A stretch of 64,000 nt of DNA, from assembly GCA_015075185.1 (NCBI GenBank), contig JABTUW010000005.1, forward strand, positions 1 to 64,000, given 5' to 3'. Below are positions 17,678 through 25,797 of the stretch, in pieces. Every line of letters begins with the position of its first letter. The stretch's first letter is position 1. Below the pieces are notes generated by a model. The model was not told the DNA's origin. It was given only the letters and a program-made list of their open reading frames with translations, and did not search any database. A program made the position numbers and the translations under genes. The DNA comes from Anaerolineales bacterium. Lineage in GTDB: Bacteria > Chloroflexota > Anaerolineae > 4572-78 > J111.

Positions 17678-18529
17678 TCATTTCTCAATTGGCGCGCCGA
17701 TGAGACTACCCCACTCTGTCCAGGAGCCATCATAGTTGCGCACGTGGGGATAGCCCAGTAAGTAGGTCAATACGAACCAGGTGTGCGACGAGCGCTCGCC
17801 GATACGGCAGTAAGCAATGACTTCTTTGTCGGCGGTGATACCTTTGCCGTCGTAAAGCATCCGCAATTCTTCCCCGGATTTGAAGGTGCCACCCTCCTTA
17901 ACCGCCATGCCCCAGGGAATATTGGCCGCGCCGGGGATGTGCCCGCCGCGCTGCGCGCCCTCTTGCGGCAAGTGTTCCGGCGCAAGAAGCTCACCGCTGT
18001 ACTCTTGCGGGGAGCGAACATCCACCAGAGTACGATGATTGTTGCTGATATACTCCTTGACCAGGTCACGGGTGGCCCTGAGACCCCAGTCAGTACCCTT
18101 AACGGTATAGTGAGTTTGAGCAATGGTGGGGGCGGCTGTGGTCATCGGGCGGCCCTCGTCGGCCCATTTCTTGCGCCCGCCGTTCATGAGCCGAACGTCG
18201 GCATGTCCATAAATTTTTGCCAGCCAGAAGGCAAAAGCGGCAAACCAGTTATTACTGTCGCCATAAAAAATGAGGATCGTTTCAGCAGTGATCCCGCTGC
18301 GGGAGAGAAGCGCCTCCCACCCGGCTTGGTCTGGTATATCACGGCTAATCACCTGCTGGGTATCTTTTTTCCAGTTCCAGCCTACCGCGCCGGGGATATG
18401 GCCGGACTCATAGGCGGTCGTGTCCACGTCCACTTCCACCAGCCGGATTTTTGGATCGTTCAGATGTTCGGCCACCCAGGAAGTTTCTACCAGAACTTCG
18501 GGATGGGCATAACCATTTAAAGTCGTCAT
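17678..18529 (-). CDS. Thiosulfate/3-mercaptopyruvate sulfurtransferase (tandem rhodanese)
   Basis: A 283-residue protein with two rhodanese domains: an inactive N-terminal one (about residues 12-130) and a catalytic C-terminal one (about 155-280). The active cysteine is C241 in AYCRIGERSSHTWF, the loop form found in actinobacterial SseA/CysA-type thiosulfate sulfurtransferases. VDVRSPQEY and GHIPGA are the usual rhodanese boxes. It moves a sulfane sulfur to cyanide or thiol acceptors in the cytoplasm. The native length is normal. An IS4-type element is inserted about 50 bp upstream of the start and may have cut away its promoter. Confidence 0.93.
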   Translation of the reverse strand: MTTLNGYAHPEVLVETSWVAEHLNDPKIRLVEVDVDTTAYESGHIPGAVGWNWKKDTQQVISRDIPDQAGWEALLSRSGITAETILIFYGDSNNWFAAFAFWLAKIYGHADVRLMNGGRKKWADEGRPMTTAAPTIAQTHYTVKGTDWGLRATRDLVKEYISNNHRTLVDVRSPQEYSGELLAPEHLPQEGAQRGGHIPGAANIPWGMAVKEGGTFKSGEELRMLYDGKGITADKEVIAYCRIGERSSHTWFVLTYLLGYPHVRNYDGSWTEWGSLIGAPIEK

Positions 18530-18591
18530 GATTTGTCTCCTATAAAGTTATTTTTGGACTAATTTTGAACTTTGATTTTGGCCTGGTAGTC

Positions 18592-20000
18592 ATTAGTGAC
18601 AACTTAAGGAAACGATAAAAAAGTCAAATTGGGTAAGGTGACACATCAAGTTTAGTTGGCGGCTTACGCAAAACCTTAACAACAGCTAAATCTTGGTTCT
18701 GTGGGTCAGCAAAGTACTTGACGGGGTCAGTGGCTTTGCCTTTAGATCGAGCTTGGGTGAAGTGATACAAGTGATCCGGTACAACATTACCTGGGAAATG
18801 CGGTCAAGCGGCAAACTGATTTCATCGGCTACGGCATCAGTCGCAAATCAACCAGGGTGGCGTAAAGAGCCAGGTGGAGCCAGACTTGCAGCAGGACTCC
18901 CCGTTAATCGGGCCCAGTCCACAGATAGGCCAGCCCTAACAAACGTTTGACAGTGTTAAAGTCTCCTCGATTCGCCAGCGGCGGCGGTACAGGTCGGCCA
19001 CGACATGGGGCGGCAGTACGGCGGGATCGAGCACCGAGGTGAGATAGCCATACCAGACCCGGCCTACTTTTATCTGCACCAGCCGTAAGTGCAGGAGCGG
19101 TTGACCATTGGGACCACCACCTAACACAATCAGGCTGTCAATGACCTCGCTGGTGTGACTGAGCACCCGCTCCACTCGAAAGCTGGCGTTGCTCTTGAGC
19201 CGGGTGATGAAGTGAGCGCCGGTATCAATGACCTGGGCAAAGAAACTGAAGTCATAGAAACCTCGGTCAAACAGTAACAACGGCTTGCAGGTCTTAATCA
19301 AGGCTACGATCTCAGTCATAAAATTGGTATCGTGCTCTCTGGCCCCTTCCCGATACCAAATCTGGACCGGAAAGCGGGTCACCAAGTCAATAACCGTGCC
19401 AATTTTGCCGGCTAACTGTCCCAGCGGCACATCTTGCAAGCTGTCTAACTTGCGAAACAGGGCCTCCAAAGTGGAGCCATCGACAATCCAGATGTGCTCA
19501 AAGGTCTGTTGAGCGACCTTAACTGCCAGCGGAACCGCCCGTTTCGGTCGGCTTGTTGCCACCGTTCTTGCAACAACGGCAACAAATCCTTAAGCACTCG
19601 CTCAAATAGTTCAGCCGGAAAGACCAGGAAACGTTTACTCAAGGCTTGTTGAGAGACCTGGACCGCCCGACACCACAACAAATCTTCCCGGGCCAGCAGT
19701 CGGGTCAACTCGTGTACCGAAGGAACTTGTCGCCACAGTAAGGTCAGCACGGCGGCCACCATTAAAGGCAGTCCCAATATCCGGCTGCGCAGGTCTAACT
19801 GGCGATACAGGCTCATTTGGTTGTGAAGCAACGGGGTGAGCAGGTCTGCCAGTTGCCCGGCAATGACCTCATCACTTGGCCCCGGTTGACGCCGAGGCCG
19901 AACATGGTCGGGATTTCTCGGTTTTTTTGTCTTCATTGCGCCAACTTTACTGCTGGCGCTGAATTTGACAAATTTTTCTTTAGCTTAAGTTGTCACGAAT
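18592..20000. mobile_element. Complete IS4-family-like insertion sequence with 11-bp target duplication
   Basis: A 1409-bp element. Its ends are ATTAGTGACAACTTAAG (left) and, on the other strand, ATTCGTGACAACTTAAG (right), and similarity goes on for about 35 bp. It is flanked by a perfect 11-bp direct repeat GCCTGGTAGTC at 18581-18591 and 20001-20011. Length, terminal repeats, repeat size and a DDE transposase remnant with a YREK-like motif fit the IS4 group. The transposase frame is broken, so the copy cannot move by itself. Confidence 0.88.
18624..19936 (-). pseudogene. IS4-family transposase, frameshifted
   Basis: The transposase is readable in pieces. The first piece (19936 down to about 19550) starts MKTKKPRNPDHVRPRR and runs through the N-terminal helical domain to LLQERWQQ. 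The frame then shifts, and the second piece (about 19562-18950) holds the catalytic core: IWIVDGSTLEALF (first Asp), LLLFDRGFYDFSFF (second Asp) and YRRRWRIEE (Glu of the DDE triad). A second shift near 18950 moves to RLLGLAYLWTG, the usual continuation in these transposases, and a further break follows before the C-terminus ending at 18624. At least three frame changes make it a pseudogene, unless some are sequencing errors. Confidence 0.85.
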
Positions 20001-20068
20001 GCCTGGTAGTCTTAAATGATAAACATCACCTCCTCTCGCCTGCTCATAACCCGGCAAAAATGGGTTCT

Positions 20069-20350
20069 TTAAGCGCCCCAAGGTGCTCCAAAAACCTCTA
20101 GAATCATGGACTGGCGGCCCAACGCGGAAATCAGGGTCGTATCGCCGCGGGAGGGTAGGCGGAAACGCTCCCCCGAAACCAGGAAAATATCACGACCATT
20201 GACCGTGATCCAGGCTACTCCCGATATTACCTGGAGTTCCTGGCCGGCCGGCGGCAAACGCAAGACCTCATCGTGCCGCAGCATCAGTCGCACCATCCGC
20301 CTGGCGGCGCTTAGCCGCTTTTCCGTTGGATTGAGATTGAGTGAAATCAT
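20069..20350 (-). CDS. DUF2917-like small protein
   Basis: A 93-residue protein whose middle part (VLRLPPAGQELQVISGVAWI, then TVNGRDIFLVSGERFRLPSR) follows the DUF2917 pattern: a small beta-barrel (cupin-like) with a Trp after a Gly-Val turn and a G-E-x-x pair. Such proteins are short and of unknown function. The start ATG at 20350 has AAGGAG seven bases upstream and overlaps the stop codon of the ParB-like gene, so the two are translationally coupled. It is the last gene of a three-gene operon that diverges from the SARP regulator. Confidence 0.72.
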   Translation of the reverse strand: MISLNLNPTEKRLSAARRMVRLMLRHDEVLRLPPAGQELQVISGVAWITVNGRDIFLVSGERFRLPSRGDTTLISALGRQSMILEVFGAPWGA

Positions 20351-20850
20351 CAATGGACTCCTTCTCGTTGTAGGGGATGACGGGCCAAATCTGCGCCGCC
20401 GATGAGGGGCGAGGGCAAGGCGGTTACGTAAGCCTGAAGAGTGGGCCAGCCTAAATAGCTGGCTACCGAAACACGATGATGGCCGTTCTGAACAAAGTAC
20501 ACGGGGCCAATTTGAAAAACGTCAACCGGCGGAAAACCAGCGCCGGAAACAGCCAGGGTATAGATGATCCGCCAGCGCTCTTTGTCCCGTTCATCATCTA
20601 TACGGGGCATAAAGCGGCGCGTAAAATCTTGAGCGCGCCCCACGCTGCCTACAATGTTTTTCAAGGGAACATCTTGCAACCCTAAATTAAGCGTGGCAGC
20701 GCTGGGTGATCCTTTGATAACCTCGTGCAAGGACAGCAGGCACGGTTTGTTGCCGGTCACCTGGCTGCGTTTGATGTCCCAGAAGCCCTTACTTCTGGCT
20801 CGACTAAATTCGGCCTCACTCTGAATATAGATCATCGTTTTGAGGTCCAT
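20350..20850 (-). CDS. ParB N-terminal-like (ParB/sulfiredoxin fold) protein
   Basis: A 166-residue protein. The C-terminal part (about residues 95-150: FPPVDVFQIGPVYFVQNGHH, then RVSVASYLGWPTLQAYV) has the ParB/sulfiredoxin fold signature: a beta-strand with a functional phrase and the motif GHHRVSVA, close to the GxxRxxA box of ParB-like nucleases and CTP switches. There is no helix-turn-helix of true ParB, so it is unlikely to segregate chromosomes. The ATG at 20850 was chosen with GAAGG eight bases before it; an in-frame TTG at 20865 overlaps the end of the upstream gene. Middle gene of the operon. It may be a small enzyme acting on nucleotide or sulfur chemistry; this is open. Confidence 0.68.
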   Translation of the reverse strand: MDLKTMIYIQSEAEFSRARSKGFWDIKRSQVTGNKPCLLSLHEVIKGSPSAATLNLGLQDVPLKNIVGSVGRAQDFTRRFMPRIDDERDKERWRIIYTLAVSGAGFPPVDVFQIGPVYFVQNGHHRVSVASYLGWPTLQAYVTALPSPLIGGADLARHPLQREGVH

Positions 20851-20861
20851 CTTGAGTGCCT

Positions 20862-21086
20862 TCAATCCTTTAACTTGACCATCAAAGTTTCGACGTTAGC
20901 GTTCTGTTGATATTTCAACCTATAACCGAGTTCGATCAGCCAGTCCCCAACACGCCAGGTCAATTTTTGCCACAGTTTAGGCTGCTGCCCCTCAGTCTCT
21001 CGGATGAGTTGCTCCAGACGCGCTGCCTCCACCTTTTCTCTCTGCCGCATTTGAGCGTATTGCTCCAAGAAATAAGTGTTTTCCAT
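20862..21086 (-). CDS. Small alpha-helical protein, unknown
   Basis: A 74-residue protein rich in charged residues (YAQMRQREKVEAARLEQLIR) with a likely amphipathic helix followed by a short basic/aromatic part (LTWRVGDWLIELGYRLKYQQ). There is no signal peptide or known motif. AGAAGGAGAAGG right before the ATG is a strong ribosome site, which makes it likely to be real. It is the first gene of the operon with the ParB-like and DUF2917 genes, and its promoter lies in the divergent region shared with the SARP gene, next to the 11-bp repeats. Confidence 0.65.
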   Translation of the reverse strand: MENTYFLEQYAQMRQREKVEAARLEQLIRETEGQQPKLWQKLTWRVGDWLIELGYRLKYQQNANVETLMVKLKD

Positions 21087-21152
21087 AAAACCTTCTCCTT
21101 CTGGCTCTCAAACTACTTGCCTGAGAATTTGATAGAACTTGTTCCGAAAATC

Positions 21153-21222
21153 GTAATATGGTGTAAAATAACATGGAGCCGTAAATACACCGTAAATACA
21201 CCGTAAATCCAGTGTAATCAGG
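21153..21222. promoter_or_regulatory. 11-bp-periodic direct repeats, likely SARP operator
   Basis: Three tandem copies of an 11-bp unit, CCGTAAATACA (21179-21189), CCGTAAATACA (21190-21200) and CCGTAAATCCA (21201-21211), followed by a weaker fourth (21212-21222). The core GTAAATA-like word recurs exactly every 11 bp at 21181, 21192, 21203 and 21214; related words sit at 21153 and 21163. SARP proteins are known to bind direct repeats spaced by one DNA turn. The site lies in the divergent gap just before the SARP gene. Confidence 0.7.
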
Positions 21223-21243
21223 GATAACTCATAGGGGGGAGCT

Positions 21244-24200
21244 ATGCCGGATCAACTGCGACTGAGCTTGTTGGGCAAACCAACTTTCGAGCGCAACGGT
21301 CAACCCTTGCCGGGCTTAACCTCGGTCAAGGGACAGGCGTTGCTGGCCTATTTAGCTGTTACCCGGCAACCCTGTTCTCGTGCGGCGCTGGCCGGCCTGC
21401 TGTGGAGCGATATGCCGGAGGATGTCGCCCGGACCAATCTACGGGTGGCATTGAGCCTGTTACACAAGACCCTTGGCGACGCTATTATCACCACTCGCCG
21501 TACTGTTGAATTCAATCGTCACAACAATACCTGGTTAGATATAGAGGTGCTAGAAAATGCCGCTAACAACGGGGTCAATCTGGCCGCCGCCGCCGAACTC
21601 TATCGGGGCGATTTTCTGGACGACTTTTACGTGCCGGAGGCCGAATTATTCGAGGCATGGGTCCTGGTGGAACGGGAACGATTGCGCCAACTCGCTCTGA
21701 ACGTGTTGGAAACAGCGGCTAACATTGCCCTGGAGCAGCGTCACTTCGCCGCCGGCATCAGCATGGCGCGCCGTCTGTTACGCATCGAACCCTGGCACGA
21801 AGGTGGCTATCGGCAACTAATGCAGCTTTTGGCGGCGGAGGGACAGGTGAGCGCCGCGCTGGCTCAGTACGACACCTGCCGGCGGCGGCTGGCCGAAGAA
21901 TTGGGGGTCGAACCTGCGGCGGAGACGAAGGCGTTGGCCGAAGCAATCCGTAGTGGCGAGTGGAAAATTCCTCAGACGGTTCAGCCTGAGAAGGCCGCGC
22001 CTGCCCCGCCGGTCGAACCAGGCGCCCTGCCGCCACATAACCTGCGGGCGGCTACAACCTCGTTTGTGGGTCGTCAAAGGGAACAGACCCAAATCGCCGC
22101 GTTGCTGGCCCGGCCGGAGTGCCGTCTTTTGACCATCACCGGGCCGGGTGGGATGGGTAAAACCCGTCTGGCTCAGCGGGTCGCCATCAGCCAATTAAAG
22201 CCGGACACTCCTTTTCGAGACGGCATCTACTTTGTACCCCTGGGGTCGGTCAGCCCGACGGATGGGGCCAATGGGTCAGCGTCAAACCCGCTGGTCTTAG
22301 CCATCGGCGCGGCGATGGGACTGCAGTTTACAGGCAGCACCTCACCCCAAATCCAACTCTTGAACGCCTTACGTGAGAAGACCCTCCTCCTGGTGCTGGA
22401 TAGTTTTGAGCACCTGCTCAACTACGTCAAAGTGGTGATCAAACTGCTGGCGCAGGCGCCGGGTCTGAAGCTAATTGTTACCTCACGCCAGGGCCTGAAT
22501 CTCTTTGAAGAGTGGATTTTTAATCTGTGGGGCCTGGCCTATCCCGAGGCCGATGCGCCCGGTTCAGAAAGTTTTGACAGCGTCCAACTCTTTGCCCAGC
22601 GCGCCCAACGGGTGTCTACGGAATTTGATCTGGCAGTGGAACTGCCGTATATCGTGCAAATCTGTCGCTTGTTGGAGGGTATGCCTTTGGGGATCGAACT
22701 GGCGGCGGCCTGGATGCGTGGTTTGTCCTGCCGTGAAATTGTCCATGAAATCGAGCACAACCGGGATTTTTTGACAACCCGGACTCGCAGCGTACCGGAA
22801 CGGCAAACCAGCCTGCGGGCGGTCTTTAATTATTCATGGGGGTTCTTGTCCGAGGAAGAGCAAGCCGTCTACAAAAAGCTATCAGTTTTTGCCGGCGGCT
22901 TCACCCTGGAAGCTGCCCTGCAGGTGGCGGAGGCCACGGTTCAAACACTGGCCAACCTGGTCGCTCATTCTCTGGTGCGGCAAGAAGCAGCGGGGCGCTA
23001 CAGTTTGCACGGGCGATTACGCGAGTATGCGTTGGAAAAGCTGATGGATGATCCGGCCGAGTATGAGATGACCAATGATCGGCATTGCCTGTACTTTGGA
23101 GACTACGTCCAGCAGCGAGATCTTGACAAGCCGCGAGATTTCAAAAAGTCACTGATTGACTGGGATGTTGAAATCAACAATATCCGCCTGGCCTGGACCT
23201 GGGCGGTTGAGCAAGGGCGAGCGCAAGGTCTGCTCAAAATTCACCGAGGGCTGGGGGAGCTTTACGAGCTGAGCGGCCGGTATGGAGAAGGGCTTGAGCT
23301 ATTTCAGCAGGCGGCGGCCGGACTCTATCAGATCTATCAGGAGAGAAAGGCAGCATTTAGCACCGGCTATATCGAAATCGGTGAAACCTACAGCCATCTG
23401 CTGGCCTTTCAAGGCTGGTTTACCTTAAGACTCGGCCACTTTGAGCAGACTCAAGAATTGATCCGGCAGGCTTTGTCCGTGACAGGTCAAACTGAATCAG
23501 GCACCCAGTGGCATCGGGCCTTTCCGCTTTATCAACTGGGCTTGATTGACTGGTATGTTGGCCGTTATGACTCTGCCCGACAATATCTTGAGCAAGCCCT
23601 GGCGATCAGCCAACAGACGAACGGCACATTTGTAACGTTTCTCAGTTTAATGCATCTGGGCCTAACGGAAGCAAATTTGGGTAATTACCAGGCGGCCCGG
23701 CGCTATCACGAGGATTGTTTGACGATTACTCAAAGTTTTAGTATGGACAACGCCATCGGCATGCAGTACAGTTGCCTGGGGCGTCTGGCCTTTTTGCAGG
23801 AAGATTACACCCAGGCCGAACAGCTTTTGGAAAAAGGGATAGAATTGGTCCGAATTAGCACCGATCACAACCTTTTTGCCACTGCCTTCAGCCTGACCCA
23901 TTTGGGGCTGGTAAAATGGCGTCTGGGCCAACCGGAAACAGGACGCCAGCTTTGCCTGGAAAGTCTCGATATTTTCAACGACATTGGCGAGCGTTATGGG
24001 CAGGTCCTGGCTCTGGACCACCTGGGCCAAATCGCCTGGGCGCTGGCGGATTATCAGTCGTCTAAACGCTACTTTCTAACAGCTCTCAAAACCTCCCTGG
24101 ACATCAAGACAAAACCCCAAACCCTCTCCGCGCTGCTGGGTCTGGCCCGGCACCTGGCCCGAGAAGGTCAACCGTACCAGGCCGTGCAACTGCTGGCTTA

Positions 24201-24360
24201 TGTAGCGCCTCACCCTGCCGGTGAATACATAGTCAAGAACATCGCTCGTCGTCTGTTGGCCGAAATGCATGTCCAGGATGAGCCATCTACTGCGAGCACA
24301 CCGAATGACCAGCAAATTGAGAAAATTATGCAGGAGATCCTGCCAGACAACATCGGTTGA
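21244..24360 (+). CDS. SARP-family regulator with NB-ARC ATPase and TPR domains (AfsR-like)
   Basis: A 1038-residue signalling protein. Residues about 1-95 form a winged-helix DNA-binding domain (Trans_reg_C), 98-240 the bacterial transcriptional activator domain (BTAD), 275-560 an NB-ARC/STAND ATPase with Walker A GPGGMGKTRLA near residue 300 and Walker B LLLVLDSFEHLL, and from about 620 to 1000 a set of TPR repeats (for example YQLGLIDWYVGRYDSARQYL). This is the AfsR/SARP layout: ATP-driven opening, with TPRs as the sensor, leads to DNA binding. The length is typical. GGGGG lies right before the ATG. Eleven-bp repeats upstream suggest that it controls itself and the divergent operon. Confidence 0.93.
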   Translation: MPDQLRLSLLGKPTFERNGQPLPGLTSVKGQALLAYLAVTRQPCSRAALAGLLWSDMPEDVARTNLRVALSLLHKTLGDAIITTRRTVEFNRHNNTWLDIEVLENAANNGVNLAAAAELYRGDFLDDFYVPEAELFEAWVLVERERLRQLALNVLETAANIALEQRHFAAGISMARRLLRIEPWHEGGYRQLMQLLAAEGQVSAALAQYDTCRRRLAEELGVEPAAETKALAEAIRSGEWKIPQTVQPEKAAPAPPVEPGALPPHNLRAATTSFVGRQREQTQIAALLARPECRLLTITGPGGMGKTRLAQRVAISQLKPDTPFRDGIYFVPLGSVSPTDGANGSASNPLVLAIGAAMGLQFTGSTSPQIQLLNALREKTLLLVLDSFEHLLNYVKVVIKLLAQAPGLKLIVTSRQGLNLFEEWIFNLWGLAYPEADAPGSESFDSVQLFAQRAQRVSTEFDLAVELPYIVQICRLLEGMPLGIELAAAWMRGLSCREIVHEIEHNRDFLTTRTRSVPERQTSLRAVFNYSWGFLSEEEQAVYKKLSVFAGGFTLEAALQVAEATVQTLANLVAHSLVRQEAAGRYSLHGRLREYALEKLMDDPAEYEMTNDRHCLYFGDYVQQRDLDKPRDFKKSLIDWDVEINNIRLAWTWAVEQGRAQGLLKIHRGLGELYELSGRYGEGLELFQQAAAGLYQIYQERKAAFSTGYIEIGETYSHLLAFQGWFTLRLGHFEQTQELIRQALSVTGQTESGTQWHRAFPLYQLGLIDWYVGRYDSARQYLEQALAISQQTNGTFVTFLSLMHLGLTEANLGNYQAARRYHEDCLTITQSFSMDNAIGMQYSCLGRLAFLQEDYTQAEQLLEKGIELVRISTDHNLFATAFSLTHLGLVKWRLGQPETGRQLCLESLDIFNDIGERYGQVLALDHLGQIAWALADYQSSKRYFLTALKTSLDIKTKPQTLSALLGLARHLAREGQPYQAVQLLAYVAPHPAGEYIVKNIARRLLAEMHVQDEPSTASTPNDQQIEKIMQEILPDNIG

Positions 24361-24427
24361 CATCATCATTTTTACGGTGAGACATCGCTCCTGAGTGAAT
24401 TTGTCCGCCGAACCCAAAAAGTGATTT

Positions 24428-24456
24428 TTGTCTTCTCCTTAACAGTATAGTATAAT
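24428..24456 (+). promoter_or_regulatory. Sigma-70-type promoter
   Basis: TTGTCT at 24428-24433 and TATAAT at 24451-24456 with a 17-bp spacer. It is well placed to transcribe the small frame at 24496 and the GntR-type gene at 24619, leaving a leader of about 150 nt. Confidence 0.6.
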
Positions 24457-24495
24457 TGCATCCTCTCAAATATACATCTCTTTCGAGGTGCCAGT

Positions 24496-24603
24496 ATGCG
24501 CCAGCGGTCGCGATTGATTTTACTTGCAACTACTCACGAAGCGACCCCTATTCCCTCAGCAATACTTTTAGATATCCAGATTATTAGGTCGGCCCAACTA
24601 TAG
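24496..24603 (+). CDS. Short possible leader peptide (35 aa)
   Basis: A small frame between the promoter at 24428 and the GntR-type regulator. GAGGTG lies five bases before the ATG, a good ribosome site. The product starts MRQRSRLILLATTHEA and has no known motif. It ends 15 bp before the regulator start, so translation of it could couple to or regulate that of the regulator. It may also be a chance open frame. Confidence 0.3.
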   Translation: MRQRSRLILLATTHEATPIPSAILLDIQIIRSAQL

Positions 24604-24618
24604 GCAGGTATCGGCAGC

Positions 24619-25713
24619 ATGGACAGGAGCTATCTTTATTACCAAATTGCCGAGACTATCCGGCAGGATATTCGCAATGAGGTCCTCCGTCCCGGCGACC
24701 GGCTGCCTTCGGTGCGCGAGATGGCAGCCCGCTGGAACTGCACCATCGGCACGATTCAACGGGCTTACGAGGAATTGGCCCACCAGGGATTGGTGACCAG
24801 CCGCCCCGGCCAGGGAACGCACGTGATGGCGGCCATCCCAGCCACGCTGGAGACGCCGCTGCGTCGGGCCGCCCTGGTGCATCGGGCTGAGGCGTTTCTG
24901 CTAGAGGCGCTGACAGCAGGTTATACCCCGCTTGAAGCGGAACAGGCGGTACGGATTGCCCTGGATCGCTGGCGGACCCTAAACCATACCCACGTTCAGC
25001 TTTCGGAGCAGCGCCTGCGCTTTGTGGGCAGTCATGACCCGGCAGTGACCCTCATCGCCGCCCGGTTTGCCGACTTTGCCCCCGGCGAGACGCCCCAACT
25101 GACCTTCACCGGCAGTTTGGGCGGTTTGATTGCCCTGGCCGAGGGCGAGGCTGACCTGGCCGGCTGCCATCTGTGGGACGAGGAGAGCGATAGTTACAAC
25201 ATCCCCTTTGTCCGGCGGCTGCTGCCGGGGCAGCGGGTCGCCCTGTTGACCCTGGCCCATCGCCGCCTGGGTTTTATCGTTTCCACAGCTAACCCAATGG
25301 TAGTGTCCACTCTGGAAGAGCTGGCCTACTCCGGCCTGCGTTTTATCAATCGCCAGCGCGGCGCGGGCACACGGGTCTGGCTCGACGCCCACCTGCACCA
25401 ATTGGGGATAGCCCCGGAGCAACTGCCCGGCTATGAGCAGGAAAAATCTACCCACTCCGAAGTGGCCCAGATGATTGCCGAAGGCCAGGCCGATGTGGGG
25501 CTGGGGGTCGAGGCCGCGGCTCTGGCTTTTGGGCTGCGTTTCATTCCCTTAACCCTGGAGCGGTACGACCTGGTCATTCCGGCGGAGGTGTGGGGCGCTT
25601 CACCTGTTCAGGCCCTGGCCCACTGGCTGGCGACCGATGCCGCCAAAGCGGAGATGATCGCGCTGGGGGGGTACGAAGTCCGCGAAACAGGCCGGGTGCA
25701 GTGGGTAGAATAA
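24619..25713 (+). CDS. GntR-type regulator fused to a PBP-like domain
   Basis: A 364-residue one-component regulator. Residues 1-75 form a GntR winged helix (GDRLPSVREMAARWNCTIGT, then IQRAYEELAHQGLVTSRPGQ). The rest (about 130-350) is a periplasmic-binding-protein-like domain of the PBP_like class (PF12727), with SLGGLIALAEGEADLAGCHL and NRQRGAGTRVWLD, as in regulators of molybdate/tungstate metabolism. It is cytoplasmic, with no signal peptide. The next genes are a complete tungstate ABC transporter, so the domain probably binds the oxyanion itself and controls uptake. The inference rests on gene order and domain type. It has its own promoter and a long leader. Confidence 0.87.
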   Translation: MDRSYLYYQIAETIRQDIRNEVLRPGDRLPSVREMAARWNCTIGTIQRAYEELAHQGLVTSRPGQGTHVMAAIPATLETPLRRAALVHRAEAFLLEALTAGYTPLEAEQAVRIALDRWRTLNHTHVQLSEQRLRFVGSHDPAVTLIAARFADFAPGETPQLTFTGSLGGLIALAEGEADLAGCHLWDEESDSYNIPFVRRLLPGQRVALLTLAHRRLGFIVSTANPMVVSTLEELAYSGLRFINRQRGAGTRVWLDAHLHQLGIAPEQLPGYEQEKSTHSEVAQMIAEGQADVGLGVEAAALAFGLRFIPLTLERYDLVIPAEVWGASPVQALAHWLATDAAKAEMIALGGYEVRETGRVQWVE

Positions 25714-25731
25714 TGGTCAAGCTTGTTGGGT

Positions 25732-25756
25732 AATGAGTGCCATTGAGGCGCTCATT
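25732..25756 (+). promoter_or_regulatory. Palindrome/hairpin upstream of the tungstate operon
   Basis: AATGAGTGCC, a 5-nt loop and GGCGCTCATT pair over ten bases (one G-U). It lies in the 84-bp gap between the regulator stop and the binding-protein start. No T-run follows, so an operator for the GntR-type protein or an RNA stem is more likely than a terminator. Confidence 0.45.
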
Positions 25757-25797
25757 CAAATAAATCAAAAGGAGATAAGAAGAAAGGATTTCAGGCT

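Noticed and set aside
17783..18520. 245-codon plus-strand frame opposite the rhodanese gene
   Set aside because: Antisense shadow; the minus-strand product has both rhodanese domains and the active cysteine.
25714..25797. Molybdenum/tungsten cofactor riboswitch before tupA
   Set aside because: The gap is only 84 nt and holds one simple hairpin; the known conserved core could not be placed.
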